Under the pieces are notes generated by a model. The model did not search any database. It was not told the DNA's origin and was given only the letters and a program-made list of their open reading frames with translations. From Candidatus Latescibacterota bacterium (GTDB lineage Bacteria > JAAXHH01 > JABIQT01), in contig JABIQT010001042.1 of the NCBI GenBank assembly GCA_018667995.1, positions 1 to 13,122 of the forward strand: a stretch of DNA of 13,122 nucleotides, given 5' to 3'. Below are positions 5,977 through 13,122 of the stretch, piece by piece; positions within the stretch are counted from its first letter, which is position 1; every line of letters starts with the position of its first letter. A program made the translations under genes and the position numbers.

Positions 5977-8436
5977 ATGGCGGCATCTTCCCGCTTTGCT
6001 GAAGTCGCCCTTCCACTTCCCGTAGATCAGCTCTTCACATATAGCCTCACCGAAGACATGGCGAAAATTGCCCTTCCGGGATGTCGCGTATTCGTCTCTT
6101 TCCGCAACAGGTTGATGACGGGCGTGATTACCGGTCTCTTGGATAAATGTACCGTCCCCAGAATAAAGCCGGTCCTCGAAATCCTTGATACCGACCCCAT
6201 AATGGACGCAGACCTGCTCGAACTAACACGTTGGATATCCCAGTATTACCTCTGTGCCTGGGGAGAAGCCATCCGAACTGCGTTACCGGCCGGCCTGCTA
6301 AATGAAGCAGAGCAGTTGGTGGAACCGGTACGCCCGTATACTCGCTCAGAAATAGAATTGTTACACCAATCAGCACCCCGACAGGCAGATCTGCTGCAGC
6401 ACATAGTTAGTACCGAATCTGTCTCAGTTTCTCGGTTAAAGAAGGAATTGGATCTTACAAACATTTTCGGTCCGCTACGGGCGCTGGAAACGAAGGGATT
6501 CATTACCTTAACGGTTGGAAAACCGTCACGCGATCCTGGTCCAAAATTTGAAACATGGATAGAGCTCATTGTTCCGGAAGAATCAGCCCGGGAGGCAGTT
6601 ACAACCCTATCACGGAGAGCGCCGAAACAGGCGAGCTGTATCAACTTACTGCTCAATCACGGAGGCAGTTTGGCAGCGGTTCAACTCCGACACCTCGGTC
6701 ACATCGAAAGACGCGTGATTAAAGAGCTCTCTGACAAGGAGCTTGTCAGGATGTACGAAGTTGAGGTAATGCGTGATCCGTTCAAGAATACGACTACGGA
6801 GCCTCCGGCCGCCATTACCTATACGAAAGAACAGTTGAAGGCGCTGTCAATAATCGAACCTGCGGTCGAGAAACAGACGTTCCACCCAATCCTTCTGTAT
6901 GGTGTAACCGGCAGCGGAAAAACTCATGTTTACATACGGGCGATAGAAAAGACGCTTGAAGCAGAACGTGGCGCCATCGTTCTCGTGCCTGAGTTGGCAC
7001 TAACGCCCCAGGCGGTAAGGCAATTCCGTTCCCACTTCGGCGACCTGATTGCAGTGCTTCATAGCGGCCTTTCAGCCGGTGAAAGGTACGACTCCTGGCG
7101 GGGCATTCGTGATGGGCGCCTCCGCATCGTGGTAGGCGCCCGGTCGGCCATATTCGCTCCTGTGCACGATCTCGGCCTAATCGTTGTCGATGAGGAGCAT
7201 GAGACCTCCTACAAACAATTCGAGGATCCTCCACTCTACCATGCGCGGGATGTCGCCGTGATACGCGCCCGAATCGCGGGTGCCGTGGCCATTCTGGGAA
7301 GTGCGACGCCCTCTCTGGAGTCGTTTGCCAACACACAGAACGGAAAATTCATCTGCTGCGAGTTGTCAGAGCGCGTCGACCAGAGGCCAATGCCCAAAGT
7401 GTCCATCATCGACATGAAAGAAGAACACGAGGAGGGCAACTGGGAGATCTTCTCGCGGGACCTGATGGTCAAGATCGAGGACCGACTGCAAAAGAAGGAA
7501 CAGATAATCCTGTTTCTCAACAGACGGGGATTCTCGACCTTTCTCCTCTGCTCCGATTGCGGTCATGCGGCTAATTGTCCCAACTGCAGCGTAACAATGA
7601 CCTACCATGCTGATAGCCTGCTACTTCGATGTCACTATTGTGACCATCGAATTCACAAGCCCGAGGAGTGCTCCAAATGCCATTCGAGATATCTCAAACT
7701 GAAGGGCACCGGCACACAAAAGGTCGAGGAAGAACTCAAACAGCTCTTCCCGGAGGCACGGATTGCTCGAATGGACATGGACACGACGACCCGAAAGCAC
7801 GCCCACAGGGAGATATTCGAACAGTTCCTTCATCAAGAGGCGGATATCCTACTGGGTACTCAGATGGTCACCAAAGGATTTGACTTTCCGCACGTGACAC
7901 TCGTGGGGGTGATCTCTGCTGATACTACATTAAATCTGCCGGACTTTCGGGCAAGCGAACGCACCTTTCAGCTATTGACACAGGTCGCCGGGCGAACAGG
8001 TCGCGGTCATCTGGGCGGTGAGGTCATTATCCAGACATATGCTATGAATCATCACAGCATACTTACGGCACAGAATCATGACTATGGTGCATTCTATAAA
8101 CACGAAATCGAAGAGCGGCGAGAGTTATCGTATCCGCCCTTCGGACGCATGGTCGGGGTACTCTTTCAGGGCGCCAATGAAAAGAGAGTCATGTCCGAAG
8201 CCAGCCGCTTCAGTAAGCTCCTGCAGAAGAACAGCTCGGACACGGTCATTCTAGGGCCCGCCGCTTCTGTGGTATCTAAAATCCGTGGCATGTTTCGATA
8301 TCATTTAATTGCTCGCAGCGCCAACGCAGCGTCCATGCGCTTCGGCGTTCAAAAGACCCGCCTGGACTGGGAATCAAAGGTGGATCGGAAACAGGTCCAA
8401 CTGAGAATCGACGTCGATCCGGTCGGATTGATCTAG
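5977..8436 (+). CDS. priA: Primosomal protein N' (PriA), replication-restart helicase
   Basis: PriA recognises stalled forks and D-loops, unwinds DNA 3' to 5' and recruits the proteins that reload the replicative helicase. The N-terminal 3'-DNA-binding domain opens with RFAEVALPLPVDQLFTYSL (6-24), as in the family. The superfamily 2 helicase core has Walker A GVTGSGKT (309-316), DEEH (405-408) and GSATPS (441-446). Eight cysteines in four pairs (C525/C528, C534/C537, C552/C555, C565/C568) form the two-zinc module. The C-terminal helicase half has GTQMVTKGFDFPHV (627-640) and the arginine-finger block QVAGRTGRG (669-677). At 819 residues it exceeds E. coli PriA (732) but matches FCB-group versions. 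All key residues are present, so it should be active. No clear SD precedes the ATG. It follows the GWxTD gene by 43 nt and precedes the radical SAM gene by 30 nt. Confidence 0.98.
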   Translation: MAASSRFAEVALPLPVDQLFTYSLTEDMAKIALPGCRVFVSFRNRLMTGVITGLLDKCTVPRIKPVLEILDTDPIMDADLLELTRWISQYYLCAWGEAIRTALPAGLLNEAEQLVEPVRPYTRSEIELLHQSAPRQADLLQHIVSTESVSVSRLKKELDLTNIFGPLRALETKGFITLTVGKPSRDPGPKFETWIELIVPEESAREAVTTLSRRAPKQASCINLLLNHGGSLAAVQLRHLGHIERRVIKELSDKELVRMYEVEVMRDPFKNTTTEPPAAITYTKEQLKALSIIEPAVEKQTFHPILLYGVTGSGKTHVYIRAIEKTLEAERGAIVLVPELALTPQAVRQFRSHFGDLIAVLHSGLSAGERYDSWRGIRDGRLRIVVGARSAIFAPVHDLGLIVVDEEHETSYKQFEDPPLYHARDVAVIRARIAGAVAILGSATPSLESFANTQNGKFICCELSERVDQRPMPKVSIIDMKEEHEEGNWEIFSRDLMVKIEDRLQKKEQIILFLNRRGFSTFLLCSDCGHAANCPNCSVTMTYHADSLLLRCHYCDHRIHKPEECSKCHSRYLKLKGTGTQKVEEELKQLFPEARIARMDMDTTTRKHAHREIFEQFLHQEADILLGTQMVTKGFDFPHVTLVGVISADTTLNLPDFRASERTFQLLTQVAGRTGRGHLGGEVIIQTYAMNHHSILTAQNHDYGAFYKHEIEERRELSYPPFGRMVGVLFQGANEKRVMSEASRFSKLLQKNSSDTVILGPAASVVSKIRGMFRYHLIARSANAASMRFGVQKTRLDWESKVDRKQVQLRIDVDPVGLI

Positions 8437-8466
8437 TGTTGCAGGTCTTCTCGGAGCCCCATCGGT

Positions 8467-9333
8467 ATGTCCATCGCTGTACGTGAGATCACATGCAAAT
8501 CAGCATTGACGAAGACGGGAGGATTCCTGTCTACGTACACGCATTCCATGCAGCCTTACAAGGGCTGTGTTTTCGGCTGCCCATATTGCTATGTGCAGGC
8601 ATTGCCGATACACCGCTATCATGGAGGTAGCTGGGGGCAGTACGTGGATGTAAAGGTCAATATCGCGGCGGTGCTTGCACGGGAGCTGGCAAGAATTCGA
8701 GACAAGGGACGTTCACTACGGGTTTTCATGAGTTCAGCGACGGATCCCTATCAGGGCAGCGAGGCCAAGTACGGCATCACTCGTAAATGCCTGGAAGCCT
8801 TCATCATTCATCAACCAGACCTGCTGGTAGTCCAGACGCGCAGCCCACTAGTAAGACGGGATCTTGACCTGATCCGGAAAATCAGGAATTGTGTGTTGAG
8901 TATGACCATCGAGACGGATGATGACTCGGTACGACGAAGCGTGACTCCTGGAACTCCGTCCATAAAGCACAGGTTGGATGTGCTTAAGATGGCTATGGAG
9001 GCAGGCATTACCGTTCAGGCCGCTGTCAGTCCCATGCTTCCCAACAATGCGACTCGTCTCGCGCAGTTGCTGGACACAAATTGCCACCGGGTCGTCGTAG
9101 ACACTTACTTCGATGGGGACGGCTCCGGCGGGAAACGTACTGAGCAGCTTGGAATCAGGGCACTTTACGATGAGCTAGGATATGCGAACTGGTACCATGG
9201 AGCCGCGCATATAGAGCTACTGGGCCACCTATCGGACGTCCTTGGCCCCGACAGAATAGTCTTCGGCAAAGAAGGCTTCAATTCGGCCGTTGAGATGATC
9301 AGTTTTCCAAAGGAGAATTGTGATCCCGGATGA
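8467..9333 (+). CDS. SPL-family (Rv2578c-like) radical SAM protein
   Basis: A 288-residue radical SAM protein of the group related by sequence to spore photoproduct lyase, often annotated Rv2578c family. The [4Fe-4S] motif CX3CX2C is C34-C38-C41 in YKGCVFGCPYCYVQ. Other group marks are the preceding THSMQPY (25-31), SSATDPYQGSE (89-99), QTRSPLVRRDLDLI (123-136) and SMTIETDDD (145-153). The residue equivalent to the hydrogen-donor cysteine of Bacillus SplB, some 40 residues after the cluster, is not evident. DNA photoproduct repair should therefore not be assumed, although the neighbour is priA. GGAG at 8453-8456 lies 10 nt before the ATG. Its last 35 bp overlap the opposing glycosyltransferase gene. 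The radical SAM chemistry is well supported; the substrate is unknown. Confidence 0.88.
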   Translation: MSIAVREITCKSALTKTGGFLSTYTHSMQPYKGCVFGCPYCYVQALPIHRYHGGSWGQYVDVKVNIAAVLARELARIRDKGRSLRVFMSSATDPYQGSEAKYGITRKCLEAFIIHQPDLLVVQTRSPLVRRDLDLIRKIRNCVLSMTIETDDDSVRRSVTPGTPSIKHRLDVLKMAMEAGITVQAAVSPMLPNNATRLAQLLDTNCHRVVVDTYFDGDGSGGKRTEQLGIRALYDELGYANWYHGAAHIELLGHLSDVLGPDRIVFGKEGFNSAVEMISFPKENCDPG

Positions 9334-10423
9334 GAATCCGCTCATATACCTCCATGGTACGTGCCGCCATTTCTTTTGCTCCATGATGGAGGTGGACGTG
9401 TGCGGAAGCCTTCGTGGCCAACCGCCTGGCAAGTTCCGGATATGTTGCGAGATCAAGAATGGCGTGGGCCAAGGCGCTGGGATTGTTCGGTGGGACGACG
9501 ATACCGTTGTCACCGTCGCGAATCACCTCTGAGATTCCGTTCACATTGGCACCCACGACGGGCTTTCCCAATGCCATGCCTTCAAGCAACACATAAGGCA
9601 TTCCCTCCCACAACGATGGTAGCGCTAACACGGTAAACAGGCTGTAAGCGCGAATGCTGTCCGGAATCCATCCCGCGAAGCGAACCACATCCTCCAAGCC
9701 GAGTTCCCGTACCCGGGCCTCGGCGCGAGTTCGCCATACCCCGTCGCCGACTATCACAAAGGGGATTTGGCCTTGTATCTCGTGAACAACCGCGGCTGCC
9801 TCGATGAATGCGAGAACGCCCTTCTGTCGGTCCAGGCGCCCTATGAATCCTACGCCTGAAAAGCCAGGGCTCTGGGGTTGCGCCTGCCATTCCTCCAGCG
9901 GCAAACCATTGGGAATCGTCTCAATGTTCTCTACCGAAAGTTTCAACCGGGAGATGCCGTATCTCCGATTGGCCTCACATACCGAGATCACGAAATTCGA
10001 ACGATGACAAATGAAACGCTCAATGAGACCATAGAACCAGGAGGCTCCAAACCGATCATCCCTATTGCCTCTGGTTGCATGCAGGGTGTATATGCACGGG
10101 ATTTTTGATATTCGGGCAGCAAGGACACCTATAAAACCAGCCCGGGTACCATGGGCGTGCATTAGTTCAATTTCACCTGACCTGATCGCCTTCACAAGAC
10201 CAATGAGCGACCACGGCAGTCGATACCAGCACATCATATCGACCGGTACTATCCTCGTGTGTCCCTGGGCAAGCAGTGTTTCGAATATACCACCGGCAGT
10301 ACAGGCTACCACGGCACGAATCCGTGCGTAATCCAGGTATCTCAAAAGGTACCCCAGGTGCTGGGGACCTCCGCCAATATCAGAGTTATTGATGACGTAC
10401 AGAATTTTGATTGGTGTGCTCAT
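9299..10423 (-). CDS. GT4-family glycosyltransferase
   Basis: A 374-residue GT-B glycosyltransferase of family GT4, predicted to transfer a sugar from a nucleotide donor to a growing surface glycan at the cytoplasmic face of the membrane. The N-terminal acceptor half opens with IKILYVINNSDIGGGPQHL (5-23), with HAHGTRAGF at 89-97. The donor half has GVGFIGRLDRQKG (190-202), FVIVGDGVW (222-230) and the EX7E motif at E273 and E281 in LWEGMPYVLLEGMALGKPVV. The start is 15 nt after the stop of the tandem glycosyltransferase gene, so they are co-transcribed; the SD is weak. The 3' end runs 35 bp into the convergent radical SAM gene. Donor and acceptor sugars cannot be told from sequence. Confidence 0.93.
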   Translation of the reverse strand: MSTPIKILYVINNSDIGGGPQHLGYLLRYLDYARIRAVVACTAGGIFETLLAQGHTRIVPVDMMCWYRLPWSLIGLVKAIRSGEIELMHAHGTRAGFIGVLAARISKIPCIYTLHATRGNRDDRFGASWFYGLIERFICHRSNFVISVCEANRRYGISRLKLSVENIETIPNGLPLEEWQAQPQSPGFSGVGFIGRLDRQKGVLAFIEAAAVVHEIQGQIPFVIVGDGVWRTRAEARVRELGLEDVVRFAGWIPDSIRAYSLFTVLALPSLWEGMPYVLLEGMALGKPVVGANVNGISEVIRDGDNGIVVPPNNPSALAHAILDLATYPELARRLATKASAHVHLHHGAKEMAARTMEVYERILIRDHNSPLEN

Positions 10424-10438
10424 GAAGCTCGCCTGGAC

Positions 10439-12685
10439 TTAGGATATTCTGTTATAGACCTGCTGAACCTGGTCTACCATCCGGTCCATTGTAAAGTCAC
10501 GTTCGACTGCCTCGCGGGCTGCCTCGCCAATGTGTTGCCTGCGATCTTCGTCGTCCAGCAATGCGACGATCGAGCGCGTCAACTCTTCGCGATCGTCTGG
10601 AGCCACAAGAATCCCCGTAACTCCATTCTCGGTGATGATCTCGCGGATGCCACCAACGGAGTACGCAATTACAGGTTTGGCCATAGCCATGGCCTCCGTT
10701 ACCACCATACCGAATGCCTCTCCCAACGACGGCACGATGACAACGTCGAGCGTCCTGAGAATCCTGGGTATATCCTCCTGAAAGCCCAGTAGCCGCACAT
10801 ATATGTCGAGTCCTCGGTCGTGTATGTACTGCTCAAGATGAGACCTTAGAGAGCCTTCACCAATCAGAAGCACCGTTACCGCCGAAGCTCGTTCGACTAC
10901 CTGTGGAAGTATCTCAAGAAACGCACGCTGGCCTTTTTCTATCTCCAGACGCCCGAGTACCCCTATCAACCGGTTTGACTCGGGAATATCCCATTCTCGC
11001 ATGACAGCACTCCGCGCCTCCTCCGTCAAATCAGATCCGTGTCTGAACCTATCCACCTCTATGCCTGGATGAATAACTGATATCTGGCCATCGGGCAGCC
11101 CTAGTCTCTGTAGCAATTCGTCAGCCACGGAATGGGATACCGCAATGATAGCATCAGACTTGCGTAACATCACGCGATCGATGGAGAAACGAAAGGACCT
11201 GGACTTTGCCTGTTCGGTCTGAGCCTCCAGATGCCTGTGTACCGTCGCGATACGTTTTAGTCCTGAAACGAACCAGGATGCGAGCCATCCATACAGATTG
11301 CCCCTGCGATCATGGGTCTGAAGCAGCCAGGGGCGCTCCTGGCGCAAGACTCTGACAAGTCGGATGAGACCATGTATATCGAAGGGGTGGTTCAGGGTGA
11401 CCGTACGCGTACGAATTCCGGACGCCCTCATTATCATGGCGGTGTGACCCTTGTTACATAGCGCGGTAACGTCCTCGCTTTCCTTGAGACGGCTTAACAG
11501 ATCACAGGCCAATCGCTCGACGCCTCCAACTGTCGCGCCCACGACCAGATGGCAACTTCTCGTTCGCCCTCCGGTTTTCCAGCTCTTCTGGAATATCTCT
11601 TGAATCTGAGACGCGCGCTGATCCCAGGAGTGTGCAAGAACCCGATTTCGTCGGGCCCGGGCAAGCACAGGCGTATTATCGCACAAGGCGGCAGCTATCT
11701 GCAAAGAGAAGTGTTCAGAATCGAGACCAATGTATACCTCCCCGCCGAAACTGAGAGCCGCGGGAAAATCCGTAGAGACCACGGGCTTTCCAGACGAGAG
11801 ATAGTCATACAGTATGATGGGATCCGAGTGCGCGATATGTCGATTCGGAATGAATGGTAAAAGGCAGACGTCAAGACAACGGATCAGACTGGGAAGTTCA
11901 GCATAGGGCCTTCTTCCCAAAAGCCTGATATTGGGCAACGATTCGAGGCGTGCCTCGTCCTTTTTGGCTTTTACAGGGCCGATCAGAACAAGCGTCCATT
12001 CCGGATGATTCGTGGCCACATTCATGAGTAGCTCAATATCAACCCACTCGTAGATGGCGCCGACGAAACCGATGAGTGGTCCGCGCTCATCGCGGAGTTC
12101 TTCAGATAGTGGTCCATTTTCCGTGAAGTGAGATGGATCCCCACCGTCCTTTACCAGAAACACCCTATCCCGGGCACAGATCTGACTGGCCTTTTCATGG
12201 AGAGCCGGGCTGAGAGTAAGTACAACATCAGCACGCTCAAACACCTCTGTTTCCATGGCGCGGATAACGCTCCTCCGTCCGAGTCCACTGAACGATTCGT
12301 GATCGTCCATACAATCATAGCAAACCATGCGCTCCTGGAAACAGCCGATAAGTGCACCGGCCTGAGGTTGATTTATCCAAAGAACGGGATCGGAAAACCC
12401 AAGCTGTCGTACGTACTCGGAAACGCGGCGAGCGACAATTCGGTAGGCCAATCGGTTTAGCGATGGCACCATATTCTTCAATGGGGGTGTGAGAGGCGGT
12501 GTGCACCCGTGGATATTCGGCGCTAATTCCCGTATACCCTCGTCTCTGAGCCCCTTAAACCTGTTGAGGGAATAAGGAGGATCGACAAACAGAATTCGGT
12601 GAGATTCGGCAAGCCTCGTAATCAACTGCTGCGGCCGTTGCCAGAGGAAATCCCAGTCTACCGATCCAAAATAGATGATGTCCAT
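10439..12685 (-). CDS. Two-domain fused glycosyltransferase (GT-B + GT4)
   Basis: A single 748-residue chain holding two glycosyltransferases. The N-terminal one (about 1-368) opens with WDFLWQRPQQLITRLAESHRI and VDPP (11-37), the start of TuaH-like GT-B proteins. It has IGFVGAIYEWVD (205-216) and DPIILYDYLSSGKPVVST (288-305), where D294 replaces the usual glutamate. After a short linker (about 366-376, KSWKTGGRTRS) a full GT4 enzyme begins at HLVVGATVGGVERLACDLL. It continues with QTHDRRG (456-462), IGVLGRLEIEKGQ (574-586), VTVLLIGEGSLR (603-614) and EX7E at E656 and E664. No frame break is visible at the junction. An AGG lies about 6 nt before the ATG. It follows the flippase gene by 80 nt and precedes the single GT4 gene by 15 nt. 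It probably adds two sugars in succession to a surface polysaccharide repeat; the sugars are unknown. Confidence 0.93.
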   Translation of the reverse strand: MDIIYFGSVDWDFLWQRPQQLITRLAESHRILFVDPPYSLNRFKGLRDEGIRELAPNIHGCTPPLTPPLKNMVPSLNRLAYRIVARRVSEYVRQLGFSDPVLWINQPQAGALIGCFQERMVCYDCMDDHESFSGLGRRSVIRAMETEVFERADVVLTLSPALHEKASQICARDRVFLVKDGGDPSHFTENGPLSEELRDERGPLIGFVGAIYEWVDIELLMNVATNHPEWTLVLIGPVKAKKDEARLESLPNIRLLGRRPYAELPSLIRCLDVCLLPFIPNRHIAHSDPIILYDYLSSGKPVVSTDFPAALSFGGEVYIGLDSEHFSLQIAAALCDNTPVLARARRNRVLAHSWDQRASQIQEIFQKSWKTGGRTRSCHLVVGATVGGVERLACDLLSRLKESEDVTALCNKGHTAMIMRASGIRTRTVTLNHPFDIHGLIRLVRVLRQERPWLLQTHDRRGNLYGWLASWFVSGLKRIATVHRHLEAQTEQAKSRSFRFSIDRVMLRKSDAIIAVSHSVADELLQRLGLPDGQISVIHPGIEVDRFRHGSDLTEEARSAVMREWDIPESNRLIGVLGRLEIEKGQRAFLEILPQVVERASAVTVLLIGEGSLRSHLEQYIHDRGLDIYVRLLGFQEDIPRILRTLDVVIVPSLGEAFGMVVTEAMAMAKPVIAYSVGGIREIITENGVTGILVAPDDREELTRSIVALLDDEDRRQHIGEAAREAVERDFTMDRMVDQVQQVYNRIS

Positions 12686-12721
12686 TTTAGCCTGGCTCGC
12701 GATCCCGGAAGGATCAACTCA

Positions 12722-12737
12722 GGTGGAGGGAGGGTGG
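12722..12737 (+). other. G-rich tract, possible G-quadruplex
   Basis: GGTGGAGGGAGGGTGG on the plus strand has five runs of two or three G separated by single bases, enough for a two-layer quadruplex. It lies in the 80-bp gap between the flippase and tandem-GT genes, on the template strand for this operon. It could slow transcription there, or it may be chance. Confidence 0.3.
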
Positions 12738-12765
12738 TCAAAGCTATCGTAATATAACTGCTGAA

Positions 12766-13122
12766 TTAGCGGCGAAGCAATGCAAATACGGCGCTTAGGA
12801 TGGCAACTCCTGTGGCGGTATTTGTAAGTAGCATAGCCAATCCCGCGCCCTCGGGTCCCATTGATCTGATGAAGAAAAGGTAGAGGACCAGACCCAAAAC
12901 GAGCTGGACGACGGCAATAGCCGCCCGAATCGCGGGTCTGTTTACCGCATAGAGAACCAGGGCTGCCGGTTGCACGGCAAGGTGAACAAAGAAGGATAGA
13001 GTGATATACTGGAATAGTCGCACATGCTCAACATATGGCGCTGAATAGACCAAGGACAGAATAGCATCGGCAAGCACTACGACAAGAATCACTGCGGGGA
13101 GTGCATAGAGAGCATATCGCAG
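12766..13122 (-). CDS. Polysaccharide flippase (Wzx/MATE-like), C-terminal part, cut by window edge
   Basis: The frame is open from the right edge to a TAA at 12766, giving the last 118 residues of a larger membrane protein. An internal GTG at 13090-13092 is not a believable start, because the hydrophobic coding frame continues upstream of it to the edge. The visible part has about three hydrophobic helices: ALPAVILVVVLADAILSLVY, a middle stretch around FVHLAVQPAALVLYAV, and AIAVVQLVLGLVLYLFFI. The SMGPEGAGLAMLL turn then leads into a last helix ending in ALLRR. The NRPAIRAAIAVVQ loop and the GPEGAG motif are typical of the C-terminal end of oligosaccharide flippases that move lipid-linked repeat units across the inner membrane. 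With two glycosyltransferase genes directly downstream, a Wzx-type role is the natural reading. A general MATE transporter is the less likely alternative. Confidence 0.78.
   Translation of the reverse strand: MRYALYALPAVILVVVLADAILSLVYSAPYVEHVRLFQYITLSFFVHLAVQPAALVLYAVNRPAIRAAIAVVQLVLGLVLYLFFIRSMGPEGAGLAMLLTNTATGVAILSAVFALLRR

Noticed and set aside
6815-7336. A 173-residue minus-strand frame inside priA.
   Set aside because: It runs antisense through the invariant helicase motifs of priA, is arginine/histidine-rich and low in family-like pattern; a shadow of a real gene.
9327-9340. CGGAT-GAGA-ATCCG hairpin with a GNRA-type loop spanning the radical SAM stop codon, as a bidirectional terminator.
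   Set aside because: The stem is only 5 bp and no T-run follows on either strand; it also lies within coding sequence.
10259-10792. A 177-residue plus-strand frame crossing the junction of the two glycosyltransferase genes.
   Set aside because: It is antisense to two well-supported genes and has no recognisable domain or SD.
12701-12715. GATCC-CGGAA-GGATC inverted repeat upstream of the tandem-GT gene as an operator or terminator.
   Set aside because: The arms are only 5 bp, with no T-run and no promoter boxes around it; likely chance.

Overview
The window looks like a stretch of chromosome from a free-living or host-associated Gram-negative bacterium of the FCB (Fibrobacteres-Chlorobi-Bacteroidetes) assemblage. 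The best pointers are a secreted GWxTD-domain protein, a family I know mainly from FCB-type phyla, and an 819-residue PriA, about the length common in that group. A phytanoyl-CoA-dioxygenase-like enzyme beside a Gfo/Idh/MocA oxidoreductase recalls Latescibacterota- or Poribacteria-type genomes, but that placement is only inference. Base composition is about half G+C by eye and fairly even. I see no tRNA, rRNA, CRISPR array, insertion sequence or phage gene.

Left third (25-4329, minus strand): a tightly packed four-gene operon. In transcription order it encodes a C45 (acyl-CoA:6-APA acyltransferase/Tan-like) self-processing amide hydrolase or acyltransferase, a Gfo/Idh/MocA NAD(P)-dependent oxidoreductase, a PhyH-type Fe(II)/2-oxoglutarate dioxygenase, and a class V PLP enzyme of the cysteine-desulfurase-like VC1184 group. 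The PLP enzyme appears to lack the desulfurase cysteine. A strong Shine-Dalgarno sequence at the left edge suggests the operon continues outside the window. Together the four activities (open or make an amide, hydroxylate, oxidise the alcohol, act on an amine) suggest an uncharacterised small-molecule pathway. This is the most interesting part of the window.

Divergent control region (4330-4610): one promoter candidate faces each way. The minus-strand one has a perfect TTGACA box. A 16-bp dyad lies in the operon leader and an 8-bp inverted repeat lies in the plus-strand leader.

Middle (4611-9333, plus strand): a secreted GWxTD-domain protein of unknown function, the replication-restart helicase PriA, and an SPL-family (Rv2578c-like) radical SAM protein. 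The 43-nt and 30-nt gaps suggest one transcript.

Right third (9299-13122, minus strand): a surface-polysaccharide module. It holds the C-terminal end of a Wzx/MATE-like flippase cut by the window edge, a 748-residue protein carrying two complete glycosyltransferases in tandem, and a single GT4 glycosyltransferase. The last GT gene overlaps the radical SAM gene tail to tail by 35 bp. The module probably continues to the right of the window.
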